A DNA stretch of 64,000 bases from Trebonia sp963774945 (GCA_963774945.1 CAVZHA010000015.1:124001-188000); one strand, 5' to 3'. Counted from the first letter of the stretch, positions 24,887 through 33,310 are shown. The notes: generated from the sequence alone by a model not told the origin. Numbers and translations are program-made.

Positions 24887-26491
24887 TTAGGCCAGGAAGC
24901 CGGCGTAGCCGCTCTGGACCGCCTTGGCCATGAACTCGTCGAGCTTGGGCCTGCCGCCCGGGTTGAGCAGGTACGCCATCGGCTTGCCGGGCGTGTTGCC
25001 GCCGTAGTACTGGCCCCGCTTGACGAACGACGAGTACGGCAGGAGCTGGGCGATCATGTCCATCCAGGCCTGCTCGTCCGCCTTCGGGACTTCGATCCGG
25101 CGGTGCCCGTGCTCGCGGGCGTAGTCGATGACGTCCTGCACGAAGACGACCTGATGCTCGCCGTAGCGCGGGTTGTTGCCCGCCGCGCCGTGCGGGCCGC
25201 CGGGGAAGAAGAAGTTGGGGAACCCGTGGGTCATGATCCCGAGGTAGGTGAGCGGCCCGTCGGCCCAGTAGTCGTTGAGCCTCAGCCCGCCCTCGCCGAC
25301 GATGCCCATCCGGAGCATGGCGCCGGTGCCGAAGTCGAAGCCGGTCGCCCAGATGATGACGTCGAACTCGCGCAGCCCGTCGGAGGTCTCGATCCCGGTC
25401 TCGGTGACCTTGACGATGGGGGTCTCGCGGAGCGACACCAGCTCGACGTTGGGCCGGTTGTACATCTCGTAGTAGCCGGTCACGTAGGGCGGGCGCAGGC
25501 CGACGTAGAGGTGGTCGGTCGGGATCAGCCTGGCGGCGGTGGCCGGGTCGTCGACGATGGCGCGGATCTTGTCCGCCATGAACGCGCACCAGTCGGCGTT
25601 GGCGTCGGTGTTGAACAGCAGGTCCTCGTAGTTGGTGCTGATCTTGGCGAACCCGGGGCTGTTCCAGACGCTCTCGAAGAACGCCTGCCGCTGCTCCGGG
25701 GTGTCGTCGACCCACTTCTTCCCGGCCGGGGAGTGCAGGAAGCCGCCGACCGAGACGTCGAGGGCGGCCTTGATCGGGGCGTAGTTCGCCTTGAGGTACG
25801 CCTGCTGGCCGGCGTCGATCGGGTGGTTGTTGAGCGGCGTGGCCCAGGTCGCACTGCGCTGGTACATCACCAGCGACTGGGCCTCGCCCGCGATCGCGGG
25901 CCCGATCTGGACGCCGGTCGAGCCGGTGCCGATCACGGCGACGCGCTTGCCGGTGAAGTCCACCTTCTCCTTCGGCCAGCGGACCGGGTGGTAGGTCTCT
26001 CCCGCGAAGTCCTCACGGCCGGGCACGTCGGGGTACTGCGGCACCGAGAGCACGCCGGTGGTGGAGACCAGGTACTGCGACGTGACCTCGAACCCGTCCT
26101 CGGTCGTGGTGGTCCAGGTGGCTTTGGCTCCGTCCCAGACCGCCGACGTGACCTTGCTGTTCAGCCGGATGTGGCGGCGCAGGTCGAACTTGTCGACCAC
26201 GTGGTTGAGGTACCGCTCGGTCTCCGGCTGCGGCGCGAACTCCTCCGACCAGTCCCACTCCTGCCAGAGCTCGGCCGAGAACAGGTACCCGTAGGTGTAG
26301 CTCTCGGAGTCGAACCGGCACCCTGGGTAGCGGTTCCAGTACCAGGTGCCGCCGACGCCGTCGGCCTGTTCGAGCAGTCGCACCGAGTACCCTGCCTGAA
26401 CGGCCCGGTAGAGCTGGTTGATGCCCAGGATCCCGGCACCGACGATGACCACGTCGACCTGCTGGTCTCGGCCCTGCGCTGGCACTGCCAA
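24887..26491 (-). CDS. Baeyer-Villiger monooxygenase (FAD, NADPH)
   Basis: This 534-residue flavoprotein carries the exact BVMO fingerprint Phe-x-Gly-x-x-x-His-x-x-x-Trp-Pro (Phe-Ala-Gly-Glu-Thr-Tyr-His-Pro-Val-Arg-Trp-Pro), with Gly-Ala-Gly-Ile-Leu-Gly for FAD and Gly-Thr-Gly-Ser-Thr-Gly for NADPH. It inserts oxygen next to a ketone to give an ester or lactone, a usual ring-opening step for cyclic ketones and steroids. The TTG start at 26491 follows AGGGGA; a GTG two codons on is an alternative. It heads the leftward operon. A palindromic operator lies 23 bases upstream. Confidence 0.94.
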   Translation of the reverse strand: MAVPAQGRDQQVDVVIVGAGILGINQLYRAVQAGYSVRLLEQADGVGGTWYWNRYPGCRFDSESYTYGYLFSAELWQEWDWSEEFAPQPETERYLNHVVDKFDLRRHIRLNSKVTSAVWDGAKATWTTTTEDGFEVTSQYLVSTTGVLSVPQYPDVPGREDFAGETYHPVRWPKEKVDFTGKRVAVIGTGSTGVQIGPAIAGEAQSLVMYQRSATWATPLNNHPIDAGQQAYLKANYAPIKAALDVSVGGFLHSPAGKKWVDDTPEQRQAFFESVWNSPGFAKISTNYEDLLFNTDANADWCAFMADKIRAIVDDPATAARLIPTDHLYVGLRPPYVTGYYEMYNRPNVELVSLRETPIVKVTETGIETSDGLREFDVIIWATGFDFGTGAMLRMGIVGEGGLRLNDYWADGPLTYLGIMTHGFPNFFFPGGPHGAAGNNPRYGEHQVVFVQDVIDYAREHGHRRIEVPKADEQAWMDMIAQLLPYSSFVKRGQYYGGNTPGKPMAYLLNPGGRPKLDEFMAKAVQSGYAGFLA

Positions 26492-26513
26492 TTGAGTCCC
26501 CTACGACAAATCG

Positions 26514-26527
26514 ATTGACCGGTCGGT
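26514..26527. promoter_or_regulatory. Palindromic operator-like site 6
   Basis: ATTGACCGGTCGGT has a perfect GACCGGTC centre. It lies just upstream of the BVMO start and in the region shared with the divergent epoxide hydrolase. Confidence 0.6.
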
Positions 26528-26632
26528 CCACTATGGCTCGCGGGACGAGCATCCCGCAAGCCCCCGTCGCCAGGTCCACCGCCTCGGCCAGGCGGCGCGG
26601 ACACGCTTCCGATACGACCAATAGTGTAATTA

Positions 26633-26638
26633 TATAAC
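26633..26638 (+). promoter_or_regulatory. Probable -10 element of a leaderless epoxide-hydrolase transcript
   Basis: TATAAC stands in an unusually AT-rich stretch (26620-26640) and ends five bases before the ATG at 26643. Transcription starting about seven bases on would begin at or beside the in-frame ATGs 26643/26646, and no ribosome site is visible. This is the usual picture of a leaderless actinobacterial mRNA. Confidence 0.5.
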
Positions 26639-26642
26639 GCTT

Positions 26643-27770
26643 ATGATGGCAAGCGTGACAGCTCTCGAGCCGTTCGTGGTCGATGTACCCCAGGGCGTGC
26701 TGACCGACCTGGCCGAACGCCTGCGGCGGACGCGGTTTCCGAATTCGATCGCTGGCATCGGCTGGCAGCAGGGCCTCCCCCTGGACGATCTGCGGGAGAT
26801 CGTGCGCTACTGGCTTGACGGCTACGACTGGCGCGTTCACGAAGCCCGCCTGAACCGCTACCGGCAGTTCGTGACGACGGTCGACGGCCAGCGGATCCAC
26901 TTCCTGCATATCCGGTCCCGCCACCAGGCAGCCGCCGCGTTGTTCCTGATCCACGGCTGGCCGGGTTCCGTGGTCGAGTTTCTCGACGTGATCGATCCGC
27001 TGGCCGATCCGGCCGACCCGTCCGACGCGTTCCACCTGGTGGTGCCGTCGCTGCCCGGCTACGGGTTCTCCGGCCCGACGACGGAGGCGGGCTGGAACCC
27101 GCGGCGGATCGCCGCCGCCTTCGGGCAGATCGCCGACCGGCTCGGCTACCAGCGCTACGGCGTCCAGGGCGGGGACTGGGGGGCGATCGTGTCCGCCAAC
27201 ATGGCCGGGCTCCGCCCCGACCGAGTCCTCGGCCTGCACGTCAACCTGATGAACGTGCCGCCGCCGAGCGGCGAGGCGGCCGCTCCGCCGACCGCGTGGG
27301 CGCGGCGGGCGGGCGCGGCCGGGGGCGGCTACGAGGCGATTCAGGGGACGAGACCGCAGACGATCGGCTACCTGCTCGACGACTCGCCGGCCGGGCTGGC
27401 GGCCTGGCTGATCGAGAAGTTTCACGAGTGGACCGACCCGGCGGCCGGCGGCGGCTCCGCCGTGAGCCTGGATCAGCTGCTGACCAACGTGATGCTCTAC
27501 TGGGTGAACCGGACCGGCGCGTCGTCGGCCCGGCTGTACTGGGAGCGGCGCCAGGCCCCGGAGACGATGGTGCCGCAGCGCCGGGTGACGGTGCCGACCG
27601 GGGTGGCGAACTATCCGGGAGAACTCGTCCGGTCACTGCGGCCGCACGCCGAGCGGTTCTTCAACGTCGCGGCCTGGACCGAGCTTCCGCGCGGCGGGCA
27701 CTTCCCGGCGATGGAGGTGCCTGATCTGTTCGTGGCCGACGTGCGGGCGTTCTTCCGGCTGGTGCGCTAG
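26643..27770 (+). CDS. Epoxide hydrolase (EHN-type alpha/beta hydrolase)
   Basis: This 375-residue enzyme has the N-terminal EHN domain of microsomal-type epoxide hydrolases followed by the alpha/beta-hydrolase core. The oxyanion motif His-Gly-Trp-Pro-Gly-Ser, the nucleophile Asp178 in Gly-Gly-Asp-Trp-Gly, and the C-terminal Gly-Gly-His-Phe-Pro-Ala-Met-Glu with the catalytic His are all present. It opens an epoxide to a vicinal diol. The gene diverges from the BVMO operon, and its stop overlaps the stop of the convergent CMD-like gene. Two adjacent in-frame ATGs (26643, 26646) are possible starts. Confidence 0.92.
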   Translation: MMASVTALEPFVVDVPQGVLTDLAERLRRTRFPNSIAGIGWQQGLPLDDLREIVRYWLDGYDWRVHEARLNRYRQFVTTVDGQRIHFLHIRSRHQAAAALFLIHGWPGSVVEFLDVIDPLADPADPSDAFHLVVPSLPGYGFSGPTTEAGWNPRRIAAAFGQIADRLGYQRYGVQGGDWGAIVSANMAGLRPDRVLGLHVNLMNVPPPSGEAAAPPTAWARRAGAAGGGYEAIQGTRPQTIGYLLDDSPAGLAAWLIEKFHEWTDPAAGGGSAVSLDQLLTNVMLYWVNRTGASSARLYWERRQAPETMVPQRRVTVPTGVANYPGELVRSLRPHAERFFNVAAWTELPRGGHFPAMEVPDLFVADVRAFFRLVR

Positions 27771-28384
27771 TGGCCGGGCTCGTCCTGGCCCTGGTCCTGG
27801 TCCTCGGGCGGGAACCCGGTGAGGCCGGGGTCGAGTTCGAGGCCGAAGGTGTTGAAGGCCATCGCCATCAGGTCGTAGGCGCCGATGGTGAACACCAGGT
27901 CCATCAGCTGCTGGCGGTCGAAGTCCTCCGTCAGTCGCTTCCAAGTCTGGTCGCTGACGTAGCGGTCGGCCGCGATCTCGTCCACCGCGCGCAGCAGGGC
28001 GGCGTCGCGCGGTCCCCAGACCGGAGAGTCCGGGCCTGCCATGATCGCGTCGACCTCCTCGTCCGACAGGCCCGCGGACTTGGCCATCCGCACGTGCTGG
28101 GCCCACTCGTACTCGCCGCGCCGCACCCAGCCGATCCGGACCGTGACCAGTTCCCGGTCGCGCTTGCTGAGGGTGGAGTGGAACAGGTGGTTGTTGAACG
28201 TGAACCAGCCCTTGGCGAGGTCCGGGTGCCAGGAAAAGATGCCGAGGATATTCGAGGTGGGCCGGTCCCGCCGCGGCTCCCCCGGCCGGCGGTTACTGCC
28301 CGGCGGCCGCAGCACTGCCAGCGCCTCATCCACCGCCTCGTCCCAGTCGTCCGACGGGCGGGGCGGAATCCGTGGCTCGCTCAA
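27767..28384 (-). CDS. Carboxymuconolactone decarboxylase/AhpD-like family protein
   Basis: This 205-residue member of the CMD superfamily shows the Ser-Lys-Arg-Asp-Arg-Glu-Leu-Val-Thr-Val-Arg helix and Tyr-Glu-Trp-Ala-Gln-His, where AhpD enzymes have their Cys-x-x-Cys-x-x-x-His site; the cysteines are absent here. A TTG start at 28384 is preferred because AGAAGGG precedes it. A GTG at 28411 would start only seven bases from the operator. The C-terminus is rich in Asp, Gln and Glu. Distant similarity to the CMD protein at 2969-3376 suggests the pathway uses two such enzymes. Function not assigned. Confidence 0.82.
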   Translation of the reverse strand: MSEPRIPPRPSDDWDEAVDEALAVLRPPGSNRRPGEPRRDRPTSNILGIFSWHPDLAKGWFTFNNHLFHSTLSKRDRELVTVRIGWVRRGEYEWAQHVRMAKSAGLSDEEVDAIMAGPDSPVWGPRDAALLRAVDEIAADRYVSDQTWKRLTEDFDRQQLMDLVFTIGAYDLMAMAFNTFGLELDPGLTGFPPEDQDQGQDEPGH

Positions 28385-28418
28385 CAGCGTCCCTTCTGCG
28401 GTTATGATCACAAATTTT

Positions 28419-28432
28419 ACTGACCGGTTGGC
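28419..28432. promoter_or_regulatory. Palindromic operator-like site 7
   Basis: ACTGACCGGTTGGC lies between the CMD-like gene (leftward) and the SDR at 28511 (rightward). The left arm and GACCGG centre match the consensus exactly. AT-rich flanks on both sides suit promoters. Confidence 0.6.
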
Positions 28433-28510
28433 ACAAAAAAGTATTGACCTCGCCCGGCGGCCGAGTCAAGTATGAGGGCTGCGAGATCGTCAACACCGAG
28501 ACGGAGCGTC

Positions 28511-29254
28511 ATGGGAAAGCTTGATGGCAAGGTCGCCGTGGTCACCGGGGCCGGATCCGGCATGGGCCGGGCCTCGGCGCTGCTGTTCGCGGCCGAGGGC
28601 GCCAAGGTCGTCTGCGCCGACGTCAGCGGGCACCAGGAATCGGCGGCGGCCGAGATCGGCAAGGACGCGATCGCGGTGCGGGCCGACGTCTCGCAGGCGG
28701 CGGACGTGCAGGCGATGTTCGCGGCGGCGGTGGAGGCGTTCGGCCGGCTGGACGTGGTGTTCAACAACGCGGGCTTCAACGCTCCGCACCACCCGCTCGA
28801 CGAGACCGACGACGACCTGTTCGACCGGCTGGTCGCGGTGAACCTGCGCGGCGTGTTCCTCGGCATCAAGTACGCCATCCCCGCGCTCCGCGCCAGCGGA
28901 GGCGGGTCGATCATCAGCACCGCGTCGGCCACCGGCCTGGTCGGCCGCAAGGGGATCGCGGCCTACGGCGGCACCAAGGGCGGCGTGGTCGCGCTGACGA
29001 TGGGGGCGGCGCTCGACTTCGCGGCCGACAACATCCGGGTCAACTGCATCTGCCCGGGCATGATTTACACCGGCCGGGGCGGCGCCCCGGCCGACAACTC
29101 GGCCCCGGTGCCGGACCGGCCGATGCCGGTGCCGATGGCACGCTACGGAGCGCCGCACGAGATCGCCACCGCCGCCGTGTTCCTCGCCAGCGACGACTCC
29201 TCGTACATCACCGGGGTGGCGCTGCCGGTCGACGGCGGCTACGTCGCCGAGTAA
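28511..29254 (+). CDS. SDR-family oxidoreductase
   Basis: This 247-residue classical SDR has Thr-Gly-Ala-Gly-Ser-Gly-Met-Gly near residue 12, Asn-Asn-Ala-Gly near 85, Ser-Thr-Ala-Ser-Ala carrying the catalytic Ser and Tyr-Gly-Gly-Thr-Lys as the Tyr/Lys pair. The ATG at 28511 is chosen for the GGAG five bases upstream; the longer ORF from 28472 adds a basic tail without homology. It is transcribed alone, divergent from the CMD-like gene and next to a shared operator. Substrate unknown; a cyclic or polycyclic alcohol would fit. Confidence 0.9.
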   Translation: MGKLDGKVAVVTGAGSGMGRASALLFAAEGAKVVCADVSGHQESAAAEIGKDAIAVRADVSQAADVQAMFAAAVEAFGRLDVVFNNAGFNAPHHPLDETDDDLFDRLVAVNLRGVFLGIKYAIPALRASGGGSIISTASATGLVGRKGIAAYGGTKGGVVALTMGAALDFAADNIRVNCICPGMIYTGRGGAPADNSAPVPDRPMPVPMARYGAPHEIATAAVFLASDDSSYITGVALPVDGGYVAE

Positions 29255-29290
29255 ACCCGGTTGCGAGCGACGCGCCCCGTACCCGGAATT

Positions 29291-29448
29291 GGCCCGGGAG
29301 ACCACAGGCCCGGTTCGGTTTCAGCCCGGGGGGCCACCGGCCCGATTGCGTTATGGCCCCGGGGCCACGGGCCCGGTTTCGTTTTAGCCCTGGGGGCCAC
29401 GGGCCCGCTAGATATGGCCCGGTGGGCCACGGGGCCATAACGTTTTTG
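29291..29448. repeat. Five tandem copies of a ~31-bp GC-palindrome unit
   Basis: Units begin at about 29291, 29324, 29356, 29387 and 29417. Each reads roughly GCCC(n)GGGGCCAC(c/g)GGCCC followed by a short AT-rich spacer (for example GGTTTCGTTTTA). The GGCCC/GGGCC arms can pair within a unit and between units. The last unit ends with a run of five T. The array lies after the SDR stop and before the end of the convergent SnoaL-like gene. It may be a transcription end or a nucleoid/REP-like array. No gene is supported in 29255-29549. Confidence 0.8.
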
Positions 29449-29549
29449 GGCTTCGCGGGTGACCATGCCGACGTCAACGGCGACTGGCGCGGGGGACGGA
29501 TAAAGGCGGAGCAACGGTCCGTTAGATATGACGAATTTGAATCTGCCTC

Positions 29550-29963
29550 TTACCACCCGGAAGATCCGACTGCCCCTTGACAGTGGAGGATGGCGAACCG
29601 CCACGACCCGTCGGCCGACCTGCGGGCGACAGCCGTCGTCGTTCCGGTCGGCGAGATCCCGGTGCCGTCCGGCAACATCGCCTCGAGGTCCCAATCGACG
29701 ATGATCAGGGCCGTATCTCCCCCGATCAGGGTGGACCTGGGCTTGTTGGTCAGGCGCGCCTGAGCCGCGATCGACTGGACCGCCTCAGCGTGCAGCGCCT
29801 CCTGGTCGGTGAGGACCTTGCCGGTGAAGGTGTGCATCGTCGCGTCCTGGTTGAACAGCGCGACGACGGCGTCGGCGTCCCCGGCGTTGAGCGCGTCCTG
29901 GTACGCGAACGGGAGGCGGGCCGGGTCGACGATCCGGGTATCGGCGCTTTCCTGGGCGTTCAT
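29550..29963 (-). CDS. SnoaL-like/NTF2-fold protein (SgcJ/EcaC-like)
   Basis: This 137-residue protein has the NTF2-like cone fold pattern: Tyr-Gln-Asp-Ala-Leu-Asn-Ala-Gly-Asp-Ala-Asp-Ala-Val-Val-Ala-Leu-Phe, then Gly-Lys-Val-Leu-Thr-Asp-Gln-Glu-Ala-Leu, and a C-terminal Arg-Phe-Ala-Ile-Leu-His-Cys-Gln strand. Members include polyketide cyclases, ketosteroid isomerase-like enzymes and hydratases. The ATG at 29963 has GAGGAG upstream. It lies downstream of two SDR genes on the same strand and is probably the last gene of that transcription unit. The exact reaction is not predictable. Confidence 0.82.
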   Translation of the reverse strand: MNAQESADTRIVDPARLPFAYQDALNAGDADAVVALFNQDATMHTFTGKVLTDQEALHAEAVQSIAAQARLTNKPRSTLIGGDTALIIVDWDLEAMLPDGTGISPTGTTTAVARRSADGSWRFAILHCQGAVGSSGW

Positions 29964-30022
29964 GGCCGACTCACTCCTCGAGTGGGGTCAAGCCGACACT
30001 ACCTTCCCACGGTAATGAGTCC

Positions 30023-30768
30023 TTAGGGGGCTGCGTAGCCGCCGTCGACGACGATGGCCGAGCCGGTCGTCCACCGGGACGCGTCGCCGGCCAGGTAGGA
30101 GTAGGCGCCGACGAGGTCGTCGGCCGAGCCGAGGCCGAGCGGGTGCTTGGCCGCGATGGCGTCGACCGCCTCGGCGGGCAGCGCCGTGTGCATGCCGGAC
30201 AGGAAGGTGCCGGGGCAGACGCAGTTGACCCGGATGCCGTCGCGGGCGTACTCGACCGCGGCGACCTTGGCCAGGTGGATGACCCCGGCCTTGGTGACGC
30301 AGTAGGGCGAGGAGTGGCTCCAGGCGGTGAGCCCGGCCACCGAGGCGGTGAGGATGATCGATCCTGACCGCTGGGCGCGCATCACCGGGACGGCCGCCTT
30401 GATGCCGTTGACCGGGCCGAGCACGTTGATGCGGTAGGACCGTTCCCAGTCCTCGGTGCTGAGGTTGTGGATCCGGCCGTTCGGTGCCAGCACCCCGGCG
30501 TTGCTGATCAGCACGTCGAGGCGGCCGAAGCGGTCGACCGCGTGGCTGACGACGTTCTCGACCGCGGCGAAGTCGCTGATGTCGGCGGGCACGGTCGCCA
30601 CTCCCCCGGCGCTGGCGGCGAGGTCGTCGCGCGCCTGCGCCAGCGCGTCCTCGCTGAGGTCGCTGAGCACCAGGTCGGTGTCGGGCTCGGCCGCCAGGTG
30701 GCGGGACAGGGCGGTGCCGAGCGTCCCGCCGGCCCGAGAATGGCGATGACCCGCCGCGCGGTTCCCAT
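30023..30768 (-). pseudogene. SDR-family oxidoreductase, frameshifted near 30733
   Basis: The SDR body is intact in one frame from Leu-Gly-Thr-Ala-Leu-Ser-Arg-His-Leu onward: Ser-Asn-Ala-Gly near position 80 of the downstream frame, the Ser in Leu-Thr-Ala-Ser, then Tyr-Cys-Val-Thr-Lys and a Val-Asp-Gly-Gly-Tyr C-terminus. The natural start, ATG at 30768 giving Met-Gly-Thr-Ala-Arg-Arg-Val-Ile-Ala-Ile-Leu-Gly, is in another frame. The two meet at the glycine-rich cofactor loop, where one base is missing in the run at 30728-30735. Without the shift it would be a standard ~250-residue SDR. It follows the SDR at 30793 by 24 bases. Confidence 0.8.
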
Positions 30769-30792
30769 CAGAGTCTTCCCTTCTTGAACCGG

Positions 30793-31572
30793 TCAGGCGA
30801 GGAGGTAGCCCCCGTCGACGTTGAGCACGGTGCCCGTCACGAATTCGGCCGCGTCCGAGGCCAGGTACTGGAACGCGCCGGCCAGCTCGGCCGGGCGGCC
30901 CCAGCGGTTCAGCGCGGTGTGGTCGAGGACGGTCTTCGACGCGCCGTCACTGCGCATCCAGGGGCCGGCCAGCGGCGACTCGAACCAGCCGGGCGCCACC
31001 ACGTTCACGGTGATCTTTCGCGGTGCGAGGTCGAGGGCGAGGGCCTTGGCCATCCCGACCAGGCCGGCCTTGGACGCGCTGTAGGCGGCGAGCCCCTTCG
31101 ACGGCCGCTCCCCGAGCACCGACCCGGTGAAGATGATCCGCCCGCCCGGGCGCATCACCCGGGCGGCGGCCCGGGCGCCGAAGAACGCGCCGCTCAGGTT
31201 GACGTCGATGACGTCCCGCCAGACCTCGGGCTTGGTCTCGAGCGGCCCGGCGACGACGGGCGAGATCCCGGCGTTGCCGATCCAGACGTCCACCCCGCCC
31301 CAGGCGGCCACCGTCTGGTCGGCGACCGCGTCGTTGAATTCCGGGTCACGCACATCGCCCGCGAACTGCAGCGTCGGCCCGTTCAGCGCGCCGGCCACCT
31401 CGGCCAGGTCCTGGGCCGTGCGCGCGACCAGCGCCAGCCTCGCGCCGCCGCGGGAAAGCGCGTGCGCGATGAGCTCGCCGAGACCCCGGCCCGCCCCGGT
31501 CACGACGACGCGCTTGCCGCTGACGTCCCCGACGAGCGGGAACTCGTCCGGTACCTCGATCCGCTCCGGCAT
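30793..31572 (-). CDS. SDR-family oxidoreductase
   Basis: This 259-residue SDR has Thr-Gly-Ala-Gly-Arg-Gly-Leu-Gly near residue 25, Gly-Asn-Ala-Gly near 98, Phe-Thr-Gly-Ser with the catalytic Ser and Tyr-Ser-Ala-Ser-Lys as the active pair. It closely resembles the SDR at 10755-11537, including the N-terminal extension and the Trp-Phe-Glu motif after the active site. The pathway therefore seems to contain duplicated SDR steps. The start ATG at 31572 lies 22 bases after a perfect GACCGATCGGTC palindrome. The frameshifted SDR and the SnoaL-like gene follow on the same strand. Confidence 0.9.
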   Translation of the reverse strand: MPERIEVPDEFPLVGDVSGKRVVVTGAGRGLGELIAHALSRGGARLALVARTAQDLAEVAGALNGPTLQFAGDVRDPEFNDAVADQTVAAWGGVDVWIGNAGISPVVAGPLETKPEVWRDVIDVNLSGAFFGARAAARVMRPGGRIIFTGSVLGERPSKGLAAYSASKAGLVGMAKALALDLAPRKITVNVVAPGWFESPLAGPWMRSDGASKTVLDHTALNRWGRPAELAGAFQYLASDAAEFVTGTVLNVDGGYLLA

Positions 31573-31593
31573 TCGACCAGGGTAACATAATTT

Positions 31594-31609
31594 GGACCGA
31601 TCGGTCAGT
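31594..31609. promoter_or_regulatory. Palindromic operator-like site 8 (spaced variant)
   Basis: GGACCGATCGGTCAGT contains the perfect 12-base palindrome GACCGATCGGTC. The arms match the shared motif, but the centre has four extra bases, so it may be read by a different protein such as the adjacent MarR regulator. It lies just upstream of the SDR at 30793-31572. Confidence 0.5.
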
Positions 31610-31622
31610 ATAATTTGGGGCG

Positions 31623-32189
31623 CTACGGTGCGTCGAGACCGGCCTCGAACGGGTCCCAGCCTTCGGGGTTCCTGATGTCGTTCCAGGAGCGGCGCATCTT
31701 CATCAGCAGGCCGATGAGCAGGTGCGCCTCGCGCTCGCTGAGCCCCAGATCGCGGAAGAACTCCGCGTTGAGCAGGTTGATCGCCTTGCCGGTCAGCGCC
31801 CGCCCGGCCGGCGTCATCTGCGCGATCGTGCTGCGCCGGTCGGTCGGGTGCGGCGTGCGCTTGATCAGGCCCTGCTTCTCCAGCCGGTCCACCAGGCTGG
31901 TGATGCTGGTCTGGTGGATCTGCAGCTCCTTGCCGAGCTGGCTGAGCGGCAGCGCCCCCTCGTGAAAGTACAGCCGGACCAGCAGCTCGTAGCGGGCGAA
32001 GGTGAGGTCGAGGGGCGCCAGGACCTGGTCGGCCCGTCGCGTCATCATCTGGTGAACGCGCATCAGCGAGGTCACCGCGGTGCAGCCTGCGGCGCAGTCC
32101 TCCCAGCCGTTCTCATTCCAGAGGTGGTAGGCCTCGAGGATCGGGTCCCTGTCCACGTTCGGAGCCACCCGGGCCTTTCCATTGGTCAC
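31623..32189 (-). CDS. MarR-family transcriptional regulator
   Basis: This 188-residue protein has a winged helix at about residues 60-130: Leu-Ser-Gln-Leu-Gly-Lys-Glu-Leu-Gln-Ile-His-Gln-Thr-Ser, then Leu-Val-Asp-Arg-Leu-Glu-Lys-Gln-Gly-Leu-Ile, and the wing Asp-Arg-Arg-Ser. It probably senses an aromatic or phenolic ligand and represses neighbouring genes. It starts at a GTG (32189) 47 bases before the end of the cyclase gene on its upstream side. An inverted repeat overlapping the start suggests autoregulation. It could control the SDR unit just downstream or the cyclase. Confidence 0.9.
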   Translation of the reverse strand: MTNGKARVAPNVDRDPILEAYHLWNENGWEDCAAGCTAVTSLMRVHQMMTRRADQVLAPLDLTFARYELLVRLYFHEGALPLSQLGKELQIHQTSITSLVDRLEKQGLIKRTPHPTDRRSTIAQMTPAGRALTGKAINLLNAEFFRDLGLSEREAHLLIGLLMKMRRSWNDIRNPEGWDPFEAGLDAP

Positions 32190-32204
32190 TGACTATCGGA
32201 CAGT
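32188..32204. promoter_or_regulatory. Inverted repeat at the MarR start
   Basis: ACTGACTATCGGACAGT has inverted outer arms ACTG-C and G-CAGT around a five-base centre. It overlaps the GTG start of the MarR gene and lies just after a possible -10 (TAATCT read leftward). It resembles the shared motif with a longer centre. Confidence 0.4.
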
Positions 32205-32236
32205 AGATTACTCCTCCTCGCCTGGGCAGGCCCAGC

Positions 32237-33286
32237 TCAGACCGTCGCGATCGGGTTCAGCGGGCCGCCCGCGGTGCCCGGCAGCCGCAGCGGCGGGGCG
32301 GTCAGCAGGAAGCTGCTGCGGTTGTTGGCCCGCAGCCAGGTGGCCAGCTCCTGGGTGTACCACATCTCGCCGAGCGGGATGCCGAGCTTGAACAGGCACA
32401 GGTTGTGCACCGGGATCAGCGTGTGCGGCTCGTCGCTCGGGGCCGGCCAGCCCTCGACCGCGTAGTTGTCCGAGATGAGGGCCGACAGCCGGGAGTCGGC
32501 GATCCACTCGAGCACCTCGGGGTCCTCGCCGTCGAGGTACGGGTACATGGCCTGGATCCGCGACGCGTCGGGGTGCTTGTCCCACTCGAGGATCTTGTTG
32601 GCGAAGCCGGTGTGCAGGATGACCATGTCACCCGGCCTGACCTCGACCTTGTCGGCCGCCATGATCTCCCGCAGGGTCTTCATCGGGACGGCGGTCCACT
32701 CTTCGGTGTTGTTCAGGTGGTACGCCACGTCGATCAGCACCGCGCGGCCCTGGACGCCGTGCGCGGCCATGTGCTCGAGCCCGAGGTGACGGGCGAACGC
32801 GAGGCTGCCGCTGCCGTCGCCCTTGGCGTCCTCCTTCGGCCCGATGATGTCGACGTGCGGCTTGAAGCCGTTGTAGTACAGCGGCTCGGCGACGCCGTCA
32901 CCGTCGGCGTCGAACAGCGCGCCCTGGTGCACGAGGGCGTCCCACTGGGTCGAGTACTGCATCCAGAGCGTCACCAGGTCGTCGGACCAGACGTCGATGT
33001 ACGACGGCGAGATCGAGTCCTTGGCGACCACGTTGTAGAAGGTGTCCGGCTTGTGGGCCAGGTCCTCGGTCGGGCGGATGATCGGGGGGTAGCGGCGCTG
33101 GTTCATCGCGGAACCGCCGGGGAAGTCGAGCGGCAGGCTGAGGCAGAAGCTCTTGCCCGCCTGCACCTCCCTGACCCCTTCGAGCACCTTCTCCGACGTG
33201 ATGAGGTTGATCCGGCCGAGTTCGTCGTCCTCGCCCCAGTCGCCCCAGGTGGAACCCTCCGGCCGTCGTGCCCAGCGCTTCGCCAC
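32237..33286 (-). CDS. Cyclase-family metal-dependent hydrolase (kynurenine-formamidase-like)
   Basis: This 349-residue protein matches the cyclase family (PF04199-type). The metal site normally written His-x-Gly-Thr-His-x-Asp-x-Pro appears as Ser-Thr-Gln-Trp-Asp-Ala-Leu-Val-His, a variant common in long members. It is followed by Tyr-Tyr-Asn-Gly-Phe, Gly-Arg-Ala-Val-Leu-Ile-Asp-Val and Gly-Asp-Met-Val-Ile-Leu-His-Thr-Gly. Such enzymes open or close amides or lactones. The GTG start has GGGAGGG six bases upstream, and an operator-like palindrome sits 25 bases before it. Substrate unknown; a ring-opening hydrolysis fits the neighbourhood. Confidence 0.88.
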   Translation of the reverse strand: MAKRWARRPEGSTWGDWGEDDELGRINLITSEKVLEGVREVQAGKSFCLSLPLDFPGGSAMNQRRYPPIIRPTEDLAHKPDTFYNVVAKDSISPSYIDVWSDDLVTLWMQYSTQWDALVHQGALFDADGDGVAEPLYYNGFKPHVDIIGPKEDAKGDGSGSLAFARHLGLEHMAAHGVQGRAVLIDVAYHLNNTEEWTAVPMKTLREIMAADKVEVRPGDMVILHTGFANKILEWDKHPDASRIQAMYPYLDGEDPEVLEWIADSRLSALISDNYAVEGWPAPSDEPHTLIPVHNLCLFKLGIPLGEMWYTQELATWLRANNRSSFLLTAPPLRLPGTAGGPLNPIATV

Positions 33287-33310
33287 GGCTGACCCTCCCT
33301 ACTACTTTGT

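Noticed and set aside
29291..29448. CRISPR array
   Set aside because: Units are degenerate, directly tandem and have no unique spacers of 28-40 bases; no cas genes are present.
29208..29694. Overlapping leftward ORFs rich in Pro/Gly/Arg
   Set aside because: They merely translate the 31-bp GC repeat array.
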